From positions 748,771-793,995 of the forward strand of contig NW_005434662.1 in NCBI RefSeq assembly GCF_000315625.1: DNA of 45,225 nucleotides, in the 5' to 3' direction. Shown here in pieces: positions 9,737-20,922 of this stretch (within the stretch, counting starts at the first letter, position 1; each line of letters starts with the position of its first letter). Under the pieces are notes generated by a model, which made no database searches, was not told the origin of the DNA, and saw only the letters and a list, made by a program, of their open reading frames with translations. This DNA comes from Guillardia theta CCMP2712. Lineage: Eukaryota > Cryptophyceae > Pyrenomonadales > Geminigeraceae. The translations under genes were made by a program, and so were the position numbers.

Positions 9737-12700
9737 CTATTGTACAGATTGTAGAACTTCCTGCTTCAGCTTCGTGATCTGCTCGCTGTGCAGATTTCCC
9801 AGCACGCTCAACTCCTCCACCGTCTGTCGCAGCGCGTCTACTTTGAGCATGTCGAGACGGACTGGAGGCGCAGCAGTCAGCAGGGGCAAGCAGGGAGGGC
9901 CAGGACTCACAGTTGAGGTTGTCCTCGACTTTGACGAGATGCGGCTTCAGCTTCTCTTCAATCTCCTCTCCGCGCAGGCTGGACAGCTCCCCTACTCGAC
10001 CTTCCAGCGCCCCCAAGCGTTGCTGCAGCTGCTTCAGGAGGAGAGACAAGGCAAAAGGGGTAGAGAACATACCTCCAGCCCCGCTGACCCTCCCTCCTCT
10101 TCTCCGCCCTTGCCCTTCTCTTCTAGGGCAATCACCCGCTCCTGTAACAAGGTCATCGAACCGGAAATTCTCAAGTCTCATCCTCTTCCCACCTTGAGGG
10201 CGGTTTCTTCCTCCCGAAGACCCTTCACTTCCTCCTCCAGCTTCTGCAAAGCTTCTGCCTGAGCTGCTTCCTGCTTGTATATTAGCCCCCCTCTCCTCCT
10301 CTTCCTCCTCCGACCAACCGCTTCTTTCCCCTCCTCCTGTGGGGGCTTGAACAGCACAGCCTCCTGCAACTTCTCCGTCTGGAGCGCGACTCGATCTAGC
10401 TTCGCTCTGAGCTCTGCGACAGCTTCCTTGACGTCCTCCAAGCTCGCCTGCTTCTCCTGCGTGCTGCTGCTCTCCTTAAGCTCCGAAGCCAACTTGTCCA
10501 AGGAGGACGACATAGTCTCCTGCTGCTCCTTCATGCTCGACATCTGCTGCTCAAAGGTCTGCAGCTTCTCCTGCTGCGCTTGCAGGCCCTGCGTCAGGTC
10601 CTCTGCCCCCACCTTCCCTTCCAGCTCAGCCTTGGCTGATGCCAAGGAGGCGAGGAGGTTGTCTATCCTCTCCTTCGTGCTCGCCATCGCTGCCTGCTGG
10701 GCGCTGATCTTCTCCTCCGCAGAGGCGCGCAGGCCATCCAACGAAGTCTCCTGCTCCCTTCCTCTCTGCTCAACGGCATCGACCCGAGCAGTGAGTAACT
10801 CGAGCGACTGCTTTCTCGCATCCTCCATCCTCATGCTCTGCTCCTGCTGCTCCCGCGCTTGCTCCTGGGCCCGCGCGCTCATCTTCTCCCCCAGCTCCTT
10901 CATGCTTCCCTCCAGTCCCGCCAGCTCCTCCTCCATGTTCTTCAGCTTCAGGTTGTGCAAGTTCGCCATGTCGTCCAGTCGCTGCGACAGCTTCGCTGCC
11001 TCCTCCTCGCGGGAGCTCTTGACCTTCTCCAGCTCCTGCTGCAGGGAGGAGATCTCGCCCTCCTGCCTCCCTCCCGCCCCTTGAGCTCCTCTATCGCTTC
11101 CTCCAGGTGCCGCGACATTCCGTGCAGCCCGGTCGCGCTGCTCTCTTGCTGCGTCTCAAACCTCGTCCTCAGCTCCTTCAGCTCCTCCCGCATCTGCTGC
11201 TCTTGCAACTGCGCTGCCAGGCTGTCGAGCCCTCGGACGACCTCCATCCTCTTGTAGACCTCGGTGATCGCTGCATCCCGCTCCTTCTGCTCCATGCTCG
11301 TGGCCGCTGCAACCTCCTCCACCCTCTTCTTCGTCGCCTCCTCTGTCTTCTTCTGTTCCTCTGCATGCGAGTAGAATCGAGCGGTGAGCCTCTGGAGATC
11401 GGAGGAGGAGGAGGCTTGCTGAGATTCGACGTCTGCCAGACGGGAGGACAACTTCGTCGTTTCCTCCTGAATCTCCTCCCTCATCGCCTCCCGCTTCCTC
11501 TTCTCCTCCTCCCTGCTCTCCAACAGCCTGGCGGACAGCCCGTTCACGTCCTCCCTGATCTTCTTCTCCCTCGCCACCGTTTCCTCTGTCACTTTCTTCA
11601 GCTCCTTCGCTATCCCTTCCACCGCCTCCTTGCGAGCGGTGCGTTCCGCCTTCACTTCCTCCACTGCCGCTTTCTGTCCCCTCTCAACTTCTTCTCGCAG
11701 CCCACCGATCTCGCCTCTGACCTCCTTCACGACTTCCTTCCGCTTCTCCTTCTCCTCCTCCATCTTCTTGTTCATCCCCTCCTCCACTGCCGACACCTCG
11801 TTCCTCATCCCCACCATCTCCGAGTGGGCGCGAGCCGCCTGTCTCTCCAGCTCCTCCTTGATCTTCAGCATGTTCCCGTCAGTCGCCTTCCTCAGACCCT
11901 CGTGCGCGTGCTTGAACGACTCCAGCGCTCCGATCATTTTCCTCTGATCCTCCAGCAGTTTCGAGTCCATCCTCGTCAGCTGCAGGGCGCTGTTCCTTGC
12001 ATGCTCAGCGATGGTCGTCTGGATCTGCCGCAGTTCCTCTGCAAAGCTGTCCCGCACCTGCAGCGCCTGCTCCAGGTGACGTTTCATCCTCTCCTCAACC
12101 TCCTGCTTCCACCTCAGCATGTCCTTCCCCTGCTCGTCCACCCTCGAGCTTATCCCCCCCACCATCTGCGCCGTCCTCGTTGCCTCCTGCCTCGCCTGCA
12201 GCTGCTGCACCGAAGTCTTGCCCTGAAAGTCCTCAAGAGCCTGCGACAGCTCCTGCACGCTTGCTGCCATGCCCTCCTGCTGCTTCCTGACGTGCTCCTC
12301 CAGCGAGCTGTGCGACTTTGCCACCTCCTGCTGGAGCGAGTCTATCCTGCTGCTCGTGCTGTTGAAGAAAATCTCCGGAGCTTCCTGCAGGTCCTTCATG
12401 ACGTCGAGCATCTGAAAGAAGCGGTCAGAGGATGGCGAGGGGTCAAGAAGGAGGAGAGGGAGGACAAAAAGTGGGAGGGGGTGTGACTGAAGAGGGTGAA
12501 GAGGAAGAAAAAGGGAAGAAAAGATGACCAACAGAGGATGGTGAGGAGGACCAGGAGTGGGTGAGGGAAGGGAGAGGAGGAGGATACATGCAGCCGAAGA
12601 TCCTCTAGCTCCTGCGCCTGGTGAGCGTTCTTCTGCTCAAGGTCTTCCCGGAGGGAGAGGATGTCGGAGGATGTGCGGGACTTCTCCTGCAGAACTTCGT

Positions 12701-14829
12701 CCTTGAGCTGCAGAGCAGAGCTCTGGAGCTCGAGGATGAACTTCTCAAGCTGCTCCCGCTTCTCCTCCTCACGACCGGAGCGATCATGAAGCTCGTCGTC
12801 GAGAGCTGACAGGTCGCTCCTCAGCTTGTCAACTTTGTCCGTCAGCCCGACGTCTCTCACGTCCCGTCCTCCCTGAGCAAGTGAGTCAAGTAAACACACT
12901 CCCGCTCTCGTGCGACCCTCCCCCGAGCGTTCTCCTCCCCTCCTTCCACTTCCATCTTCACTCTCTCTTCCTCCTCCTCCTCTTCCTCCTCTTACCCCAC
13001 TGTTCTCTTGAAGATTCTCCACCAACGAATTCAGGGATGAAAGCTGCAGGCGGATGCCGGCCAGATTCTCCTCCATCGACTCTCTGATCCTCTGCTCCAC
13101 CTCCACCTGCTTCTCGCCCGTCCTCATCAGCTCCTTCGTCAGCTCCTCTCGAACTTCCTGAGCAATCCGCTCAGCATTCTCCGCAGAGACAATGACCTCC
13201 CGCGTCTGCCTCGCGCAAGTCTTTGTCTTGGCTCCCAGCAACTTCAGCTGTGCCTCCACCTTCTCCCCGCTCTTCTGCAGCGAAGATTTCAGCTCCTCCT
13301 CTATGCCCTCCATCTTTGTCCTCAGGTCTTCGAACGCCTCGAACCTCCCTCGAATCTCAGTTCTCACTATCTCCTCCAGGAAGCTCCTCTTCTTCTCCAG
13401 CGCCTCCCGCACGGCAGATGAGAACTCGTCCTGCTGCGACAGCCTCTCTGTGAACCGCTTGTGCACCGCTTCCACCAGCGCTGCATGCTCCACGTCCGCT
13501 GACTTGATCGCTTCTGCCAGCGCTCGCGTCACCACCTCCAGATCTTTCTGCATCCTGCCCTCAAGCTTCGACCTCGCCTCCTGCTCCTGCTCTAGCGCCT
13601 CCCTCATCCCCTGCAGCCTCTCCTCGCTCGCCATCGACTCTTCCAGCATCCTCTGCTCCTGCGATCGGCTTTCTTTCTCCACCTTCTCCTTCAGCATCAC
13701 AAACAGACCAGACGCCTCCGAGTCCAGCCGGTTCAGCTCCTTCTTTACCTCCAGCATTCGCTTTCGCACGTCCTCAAACTCGCTCCGTACCTTGCTCCAG
13801 TAATCCTCCTGCGAGCGGTCTACGTACTCCCTCGACTCGGGCATCACCTGGTCCTCCATCTTCCTGATCCTCCACTTCACCTCCTCCACTTCCGCCTGCG
13901 CCTGCGCGTACAGATCCTTCTGCGCTGCCTCCCCCTCCCTTGCCCTCTTCCTCTGGACGTCAGCCTGGTCCTTCATCTCCGACAGCGACGACTGCAGTAG
14001 CTGCTGGCTCTCTTCAAGGCTGATGAGCCTTGAGGACTGATTCTCCAGCATCCTCGTCAACTCCTCCTTCTCCTTGATCGACGTCGCCAGAGCCTCCTCC
14101 TTCTCCCTTAGGGCCTCCTGGAAGTACCCCCTCAACTCCTTCACCTCTGTGGCCAGCTCCCTCATCGCCTCCCTGTGCGCCCCCGAAGACTTCTGCGCAT
14201 CTTCTCTCAGCTCGAAGAGTCTCGACTGCATCTGACTCTGAATGAGATCCCCTTGGTGCAGCTTCTCACTCATCGCCTGCCGTTCACGAAGGAGGTGCTG
14301 GATGTTCTCCTCCATCCCTGTCAACTTCGTGTTCAGCTCCGACACAACCTGCACAGAGGAGCTGGTCTGTGCGACAAAGATCTGCTCCCATCGCCGGAAG
14401 AGCTGGATGACCTCTGGCTGCATGCTCGCCGACCGGAATGCCGTCGGGTCGTCAACATGGTAGGCTCCGTTCTGCAGGGCGGCCTCGTAGGACTGCTGCA
14501 TTCGTTTGAGGAAGTTGTCCTTGTCCGAAGACGGCTGGTAGCTCACGAAGGGAACTGTCTGCTTGTCGTTGTAGTTGAACTGTGTTTGAGGGTTCTGACG
14601 ATTCATCTCGCTGGCTCTGATCTGCCGTTTGTCCTGCACATGCACATCAGGTAACTCGACCTTGGTCGGAATCTTCTTCTCCTTTCACCTGGAACTTTCT
14701 AAGACGATCGGCCTCAGCTTGCTCTTGAAGGTCCTTGAGATACTGTCGCTTCTTCTGAATGGAGACCTCTACACCGTCCGGGTCCACCAGGTTCGGAAGG
14801 ACACCTCCCCGATTGTTCCGTTCTGCCAT
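9737..14829 (-). CDS. Giant coiled-coil protein (about 1,530 residues)
   Basis: Exons read: 14829-14689, 14633-12996, 12872-12588, 12411 to about 11080, about 11060-10193, 10141-10073, 10031-9912 and 9861-9737. The introns are GT-AG, from 41 to 176 nt. The protein starts MAERNNRGGV; a short N-terminal motif 'QKKRQYLKDLQEQAEADR' resembles the amphipathic motif at the start of some centrosomal and ciliary proteins. Almost everything after residue 110 is Glu/Lys/Gln/Arg heptad sequence typical of long parallel coiled coils. No motor, membrane or enzyme domain. A frame change is needed at 11058-11083 in a G-rich run, with no normal intron signals there; a sequence error, or an equivalent 11-nt excision, would join '..EELKG' to 'EISSLQQEL'. 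A possible extra 45-nt intron lies near 10285-10330. A structural cytoskeletal or basal-body role is inference. Confidence 0.8.
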
Positions 14830-15544
14830 GGTCCACAGATTGCGACCTTGGCAGTTCTCCTCCTGGTAAACTCACTCTACCTGTGCTCCTCCTCTTCTGC
14901 TCTCTTCTTCTCTCCCTTCCTCAGCTCTTCTCTCTCCTCCTCCTGCTCCTCTCAGCCCCCACTGCTCAACATCCAACTCCCTCCCCCACCATGAAAGCCG
15001 TTGAAACATTTTACTCAACAAAATTAGAATAGTTTTAATTGAAGCGAGGTGGGCCCGGTCCTAGTGGCACCGGGCCCGGCGACCGTACCGTACGGTACTG
15101 GCGACGGTGACCGTCAGTCACACGCCCGGCCGCCGGCCCGACTGGGTGAGTGACGCTCAGTGACTCACACCTTGGAGGCTGCCGGTACGGCCGGGCCGGG
15201 AACTCGGAACGGCATTCCGAAGTTCCACTGCCCTGAGCCTGACTTACTAGGCTACGGATAAATCATGGCATAGCATTTATCAAGTTCTCAGTCTAACTTG
15301 TAGTGGCCACTGGCAGGGCTGGTCTGATCATCCTTGCCGAGTCAGCAGCTAGTCTGCTGTGTCCTCCCTTCCTCCACAGTAATCTCCTCCACAGAATTCC
15401 CGCGCAGCCTCGTGCCTGTCGCCGCCGCAGCCCACGACCTGAGAAAACTTGGCAGTCAGGTGGGCAGGGATTGAGAAGAAGAAAGAGAAACTACGTCTCG
15501 GAATTCATCCCACTTCTTGTGAATCCACCTGCGGGAGATTGCAG
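14830..15544. other. Intergenic region with GC-rich repeat copy 2 (about 15050-15185)
   Basis: After the 5' UTR and a pyrimidine-rich run there is a block with GGGCCCGGTCC...CACCGGGCCCGGCGACC, GACGGTGACCGTCAGTCACACG and TGAGTGACGCTCAGTGACTCAC. This is the same element set as near 3000, 24300 and 31200. Between 15190 and 15544 nothing coding is seen; it is probably the 3' flank of the MORN gene. Confidence 0.6.
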
Positions 15545-16779
15545 TCAGAGTCTACATCCTAAAACTCGCTGCACCATGACATCACCATCGCGAGTCGGGA
15601 GCCTGAGAACGGATCGGGATTTCTTCCGCCGGCTTGTCATACTGGGGCTCCGCAAGCTTGTTGGTTGCACTGACAGTTGAGGTGAGTCATCAGAGGAGGC
15701 GGACAAGGGGAGCCACACCCGAGCTTCTGGAAGGAGGGGACTTGCTTCGATGTAGAATCTGGGCAGGGCGTTAGTCAAGACCGCCTGACACACTTCAACT
15801 GTAGCCGTACCCATCATCGGATGCGCATGGACTAGCTTCCCTTGCACATACTCCACGCTGAACCTGATGGTGGTTGAATGAGCCTGCCTTACACGGCTCC
15901 CATGCTCTCACTTCCTCCCGTCTTTCTCCGTCTTCTTGCCCGCCTTGTCGTGCATGACGTCGTTTTTCCAACTGCCGAGGGAGTCAGTCCCACGTCAGGC
16001 ACTGGGCATACGGCCTTACTTTCCCTCGTACTTGCTGCCATCGATCCACGTAAACACCCCGAAACCTTCCTTCTTGCCTGACAACAGAAGTTTTTAACGG
16101 CAAAGGGCATAGAAAGCGTATCTGTCACTGACCGTTCGCGTATTCTCCCTCGTAGACCCCCGTGTTGCCTTCGTATCGTCCCCTTCCATGTTTCTTGTTC
16201 TCAACAAACTCTCCCTCGAATCTTGCCAATACTTCGTCACTCACAGCATAATCAGTAAACCAAAAGTGCACAACCTTCGATTGTCTGGAAATTTGATTGT
16301 CCCTTTCCCATGAATCTTTCCCATGTTGTACTCGCCATCGTACACGTTTCCTGGAGGAGAGCTGAGATCAACAAAGACATCTCTGACATGCTTCTACACC
16401 ATTCTTGAACTGATATTTTCCTCTCCCATGAGGAACTCCTTCGAAGTAGCTTCCGCTGTATCCTGAACGAGCAAAGCGTCAGGCAAATCGCTACCTTCCT
16501 CTCCGTCTTCCTCTGACGTACTTTCTCCCTCTACAGTCTCACAGACGCCTTCTCCATGCATCTTCCCATCCTTCCAGTCGCCGGTGTATCTACTACCATG
16601 AGAGTCTTCAAACATTCCGTGCCCTTCCCAACATTCCGTCAGACCCCACTTGAGCAGCCCGTGCTGTCACCATGCATCTTGCCGTTGCGTATGGAGCCGC
16701 GATAGCTCGCGCCATTGCTGAACTTGTACACATCTCCCTGCTTCTTGGGTTTCTCCAGCGGAATTGAAAGAGGCTCCAT
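15545..16779 (-). pseudogene. MORN-repeat protein gene with frame disruptions
   Basis: ATG at 16779, then a series of MORN repeats (YxGxW..GKxHGxG type): 'YRGSIRNGKMHG', 'YTGDWKDGKMHGEG', 'YDGEYNMGKIHGKG', 'FEGEFVENKKHGRG', 'YEGEYANG' and 'YEGNWKND'. Downstream introns are clean GT-AG: 16222-16274, 16078-16132, 15972-16019 and 15864-15911 (48-55 nt). Two lesions interrupt the first part: a frameshift at about 16650-16671, right after 'GKMHG' (the next frame resumes 'HGLLKW'), and an in-frame TAG at 16394-16396 after an acidic linker. Either this is a decaying gene, or the assembly has errors, or unrecognised introns remove both. MORN proteins bind membranes or scaffold flagellar and cortical structures. 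Confidence 0.65.
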
Positions 16780-17270
16780 CGTCGCGTCTCGTCGTTAATT
16801 CCTCTTCCTAGTCCTCTCCCTTCCTCTTCCTCCTTTGTTCAACTTCCCTCCTCTGTATCGTTGTTCTGTTTCCTCTGCTCTTGCCTGATCTCTCACGTTG
16901 TTCCTCTTCCTCTCCTCTTCCTCTCCTCTTCTCAGTCTCCTCACAAACTCAGGAAAATCTGCATTTTGACGTCTCCTACCTAGCGGCGAACCGGAAAAAA
17001 AGAGAAAAAAAGAGTCATTCCAGCGAGGATCGGCCGGTGTAAAACTTCCTCTAAAAAAATTCGTCGTGATTGACGGTGGGCGATAAGACTGAGAAATTCT
17101 TTGGGCATTCAGAACCTTTACTAACCACACGAGGGAAATCTCCACGAGATGTCATGAAACAGTCATCGAGCGTGTCTTCCAACAGTCTGACAGCAAGACA
17201 CCAACTTGCAAGAAAGACCGTCACCTACTATCAACTATGAGACTGGTCGAGTACAGTCCATTCTCAAAAT
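16780..17270. other. Intergenic, no gene seen
   Basis: Contains pyrimidine-rich sequence upstream of the MORN gene (16797-16930) and the 3' flank of the RING gene. The minus-strand frame at 16795-17145 is Arg/Glu low-complexity and has no support as a gene. Confidence 0.5.
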
Positions 17271-18942
17271 TCAGATCCTTGTCAAGCATGCTCGACAGAA
17301 AGGACAGCACGTGTTCGTTCGGAGCCATGGCCTGATGCAGCCTTCATGAAAGAAATGCCGGCAGGGTAGCTGCCAACCCTCCAGGTTGGCCTCCACCTTC
17401 TCAAGGCAGATGCAGCAGTCTCCCTAGAGCGATCTCAACAGTCAGTGGACGCATGCTGCTAGTCTCGATCCGATTCACCTCCTTCCTCCCCTCCAAGTCT
17501 CTCAGTCGCTTTGCTATGTTGCTCAGCCTCTCCAGCTGGTGAGCCTTGAGCCCAAGTTTCTGCCACAGCTGTGAGAGGAACGTGAGCACACCGTCGGCCG
17601 CCACCTTGACTGAGTTGTCAAGCTCTAACAGACGTTCGTAAGACATGTCTTCCACCTCCCACTTCTGTTCGTCAGCCAACAGAGGAAAAGTTGAAGGTAC
17701 AGCATTCACCTCCCGTGAGTCTGCCGGACGGCCCATCCTGGAGGGAAGAGAGGAGACTGCACGTCTGTCGTGACTCGGAAGCTCCTCAGTGCCTCGGAGA
17801 CTCGGTCATGGTCTCCCCTCTCAGAAGATTCACCAGTCTCTGCATGCCGGTCAGCCTCTCGTCCCTGAGAGGACCTTGGAGGATCCCGATGTAAGAAAGA
17901 ACTCGATCTTGAGTGAAGGCTCTGGGGCACATCCCAAGGGTCCCCGACGCCCAGTGGTGCTGGTCCTTCGATCATCATGTAGAGCCTTGCCTGCAGCTCC
18001 TCCGCTAGCTGGTTGTCGACACAACTTTGCGCTTCCTGCGCTGCTGTAGCAGCGGCTGTCTCAGCAGCTCGAACGCTCGACCTCGCGTCCTCGAGAAGCG
18101 TCTGCAAAACAACAAAGATTCAAACGAGAGGATCAGTGACATCAAACCCCAACCTGTTGCATCTCCTCGTCTGACTCGGAGGCCAGGGAGTACCAGGGAG
18201 TCGGAGCACACCTTGAGCTGGGACGCGAAGATCGAGACCCGTGCTCTTGATCGCCTACTGGACCTGCTTGCTGATCGCCTGCATTGTCTTTCTTGCGAGC
18301 CCATTCTTGCAGTCTGTTGGCGCTCAACGGCCGACGCTGCCTTGGTGGCTCCCCGAGCACTTGCATTTCCTCCTGCCTCAAGGGGAGAGTGACTAACCCT
18401 TGTCTTGCCAGCGGCCTCCTGCTCTTGGCAGCAGGGGGCGAGTGTACCATTAGAAAGTTACCATGTGCGTCATACATCCCCTTGAACTTGTTCGGATCAG
18501 CATGCTGGTCCAGCTCCTGGGTTGGGGGCTCCTCCTCCGGAGGCTCGTCCTGCAGGATGCCGTGCGATCTCAAGAAAGCTTCTGAGATCAACCTCCGGCT
18601 CCCAGCGGAGAAGGGCCGGGGAGTCGATCTCCTAGTCGGCCGCCCTGGGCTCATCCAGCCCTCGTGGCTGCACCTGGGCGGTAGCGCCGACTCGGAGGGA
18701 TCGGCTTCAGCAGCTTTGGATCTCACTGCCTGCGGGGGGGCCCTTGGAGAGCTGACCTGAGACTGTTCAGCCCCCGCATGCTGATCCCTCCGAGCTGATC
18801 TGACAGCGGCGCATCCTGGGACGGATGCTCCTTTGGTGTTTTGCTTCCATGGCTTGTTGCCAGCGTCTCTTACAGCTGTTGAAGTGTTCCTGCCCTTGGG
18901 ATTCTTCCCAGCGATCATGGTGGAGCAAGGCGATCGGAACAA
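17271..18942 (-). CDS. RING-H2 finger protein (putative E3 ubiquitin ligase)
   Basis: The C-terminal exon (17423-17271) encodes a complete RING-H2: CxxC in 'CCICLEK', then 'CRHFFHEGC' and 'CPFC', so all eight zinc ligands are present (C-C-C-H-H-C-C-C). It is joined by a 55-nt intron (17424-17478) to a helical exon ('LEGRKE|GDCCIC'). Further upstream, exons cover disordered Pro/Ser/Arg-rich sequence (18942-18154), then after intron 18102-18153 an Ala/Glu helical segment. The middle part (17700-17960) is uncertain: the best path uses 'RVLSYIGILQGPLRDERL' and a possible GC-AG intron before 'MGRPADSRE'. RING-H2 proteins of this layout usually transfer ubiquitin, and the N-terminus would select the substrate. 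It is possible that 17271-17740 is a separate short gene. Confidence 0.7.
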
Positions 18943-19298
18943 GGCAACTAGAGGTTATATCTCGAGCAGAGTCCATCACATCACTATGCTGGTTGTATCA
19001 TCGTCTACTGCAGGCTCATTGATACGGGATCAGATGCAGGATCTGAGTCGAACTGGACGCTACGTCCAGCTCTCCGGTGGACTTCCTTTGCCCCTCCAGC
19101 TTTCCTGCTGTCTCCTCGTGTAGCCACACCTGAAAGGAGGTCAACAATACAGAAACTCTCGAGCATCGAGTCGTTGTTTCAATTCCTTTTCCTCTCTCTT
19201 CAATTCTTCATTCAACTCCCTTGATCTGTTCTTCTGCGCAACACATCATGCTTCTCATCCACAATCTTCCTCCTCCTCATCATCATCAACATCACCAT

Positions 19299-19365
19299 TA
19301 TGAACATGAACATGAAGATGAAGATGAACATGAAGATGAAGATGAACATGAACATAAACATCCTG
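19299..19365. repeat. Microsatellite of GAACAT/GAAGAT units
   Basis: Imperfect hexamer/12-mer array ATGAACATGAAGATGAAGATG repeated across about 65 nt. It lies in the roughly 720-nt gap between the divergent RING and plus-strand coiled-coil genes (18943-19668). The rest of that gap shows no gene. Confidence 0.85.
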
Positions 19366-19489
19366 ATCCATATCCATCGCCCTCTCCCTCTCATCCTCCT
19401 CTCTTTCATTCTTTGCCTTCTCCTCCCCTGCTCCTTCATGTCCGGCACGCTTCCGAACTCCATGGGCCGCTCTTTCGCCTCTATGCCGT

Positions 19490-19650
19490 TAGGGGGTGGG
19501 TATCTCATGGGGGGTGGTGTATTTGCAGACAAGGGTGGGTAGGATGCATATCATCTATATGATAGTAAAGCACAGGGGTGATAGCATGATGAAGAAGGGG
19601 TGACTATCTTGAAGGGGGTGACATTGAAATTGAGGGGGTAGGGGTGATCT
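19490..19650 (+). repeat. Spaced G-tract array upstream of the 19669 gene
   Basis: At least nine G runs of four or more (TTAGGGGGTGGG, ATGGGGGGTGG, CAGGGGTGAT, AAGGGGTGAC, AAGGGGGTGAC, GAGGGGGTAGGGGTGA) are separated by 10-35 nt of mixed sequence, ending 20 nt before the ATG. A C-tract array of similar design is found at 31380-31745. A promoter element or G-quadruplex role is inference. Confidence 0.6.
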
Positions 19651-19668
19651 CGCTAGTCAACAAGCGAG

Positions 19669-20915
19669 ATGGCAGTTGGACTTGTCGCAGAGAGCGACGG
19701 AGATGGCGGGATCAGGCTCAAGATCGCCAAAGGAGATGAGATAGAGAGCGTGATGGTAAGTCCAGAGATGTTCTTGTGTTGAGTTCGAACATGTGACAAC
19801 CTTACAAACCTCGCATTCCCTCAACTCGTTCCTCTGAAGCTATTTTTCAGCACCCTTGTCTTTGCGACCATGACGTAATCATGGTACAGGTGATCGTGAA
19901 GCAGCTGCAGTCAGAGCAGAAGTCTATGGTGAAAAAGTTTGAGGAGTCACAGATGCAGATTGCTTCTCTTAAACGCGAAAACGACGCCTTGAAGAAAGAA
20001 CTGGGGGACCTGACGTCCATCAAACTTCACATCGGCGAGCTCGTCAACAGCCTGAATCAGATCAAGCAGAGACAGGATTCTTTCGAGGAGTTCATCGAGG
20101 CCAAGAACAAAGAAACGGAGAAAGTCAAGGCTATGATGGATAACGTGAAGCAGCAGAATGGGAAGGATTTGCAGAATATCAAGGAGCTCGAGGACAAAGT
20201 TGACAAGGTGGAGCGGGAGTACTTAGCGTTCAATTCTTACACCGTCAGGAGCATCAACACATTGCAAGAGGAGCTGCATCAGCAGCAAGTGCTCGTACAT
20301 GAGCGGGTAGGCTACAAAGAGCTGAATGTATTGAAGGAGGAGTGGGAGAGCGAGTCAAAGAGGGTAGCAGCCTCAGTGAAGGAGTTCGAGGCGGTGATAG
20401 AAGACAGGCTGCGAGGAAAGGCCGATCTCACCGAGATCAAGATGAAGCTGGATCGTTACGAGCTCGACGACCTGCTGTCAAACTTCACACAGTCGATTGA
20501 GGAAAAACTTCGCTCTCGGGGAAAGATTGTCCAAGAAATCCGAGACGACGTAGACGCCATCCTTGCCCTCATGGTCCAGGACGCCAACGTGGCCGCGGTG
20601 ACCACTCAATGCCTCTCATGCGAGAAAACTTCAGTCAGCATGCGCCCTGGCCCTCCTCCGGGCAGCGGGAGGGAGCCGGTCCTGATGGAGGGGAGCGACG
20701 GGCGGTACTACCATGGGCCTGAGAGCAGCCCGAGGAGAGCGAGCGAGACTCCCAACCGAGCGGCCATGGACGTGCGGAGTCCGAGGAACATGAGCTACTC
20801 CGAGAGCAAGATGAGGAAGAAAAACGTCTCCATGCAGTCTGATCGCCCAGCCACAGCCATCCCCAAGTCGAAGCAGGAGGGCCTGCTGGACTCTAGCCCG
20901 CTGTCTCGATGGTGA
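19669..20915 (+). CDS. Coiled-coil protein, 370 residues
   Basis: Exon 1 is 19669-19755 (MAVGLVAESDGDGGIRLKIA..), intron 19756-19889 is GT-AG and phase 0, and exon 2 is 19890-20915. Residues from about 30 to 250 are heptad-rich helix (Lys/Glu/Gln with regular Leu/Ile/Val). The C-terminal 100 residues are disordered, basic and rich in Pro/Ser/Arg, with a CLSCEK pair of cysteines. No recognised domain. The chosen ATG is the first in frame after stops and is preceded by the G-tract array. Its stop codon lies 7 nt from the stop of the convergent minus-strand gene. A structural or adaptor role is likely but not shown. Confidence 0.75.
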
Positions 20916-20922
20916 AGTCAGA

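Noticed and set aside
10275-12486. Long plus-strand frames (up to 459 residues) opposite the coiled-coil gene
   Set aside because: Antisense shadows: Leu/His/Ser-rich translations of Glu/Lys/Gln codons, with no family features.
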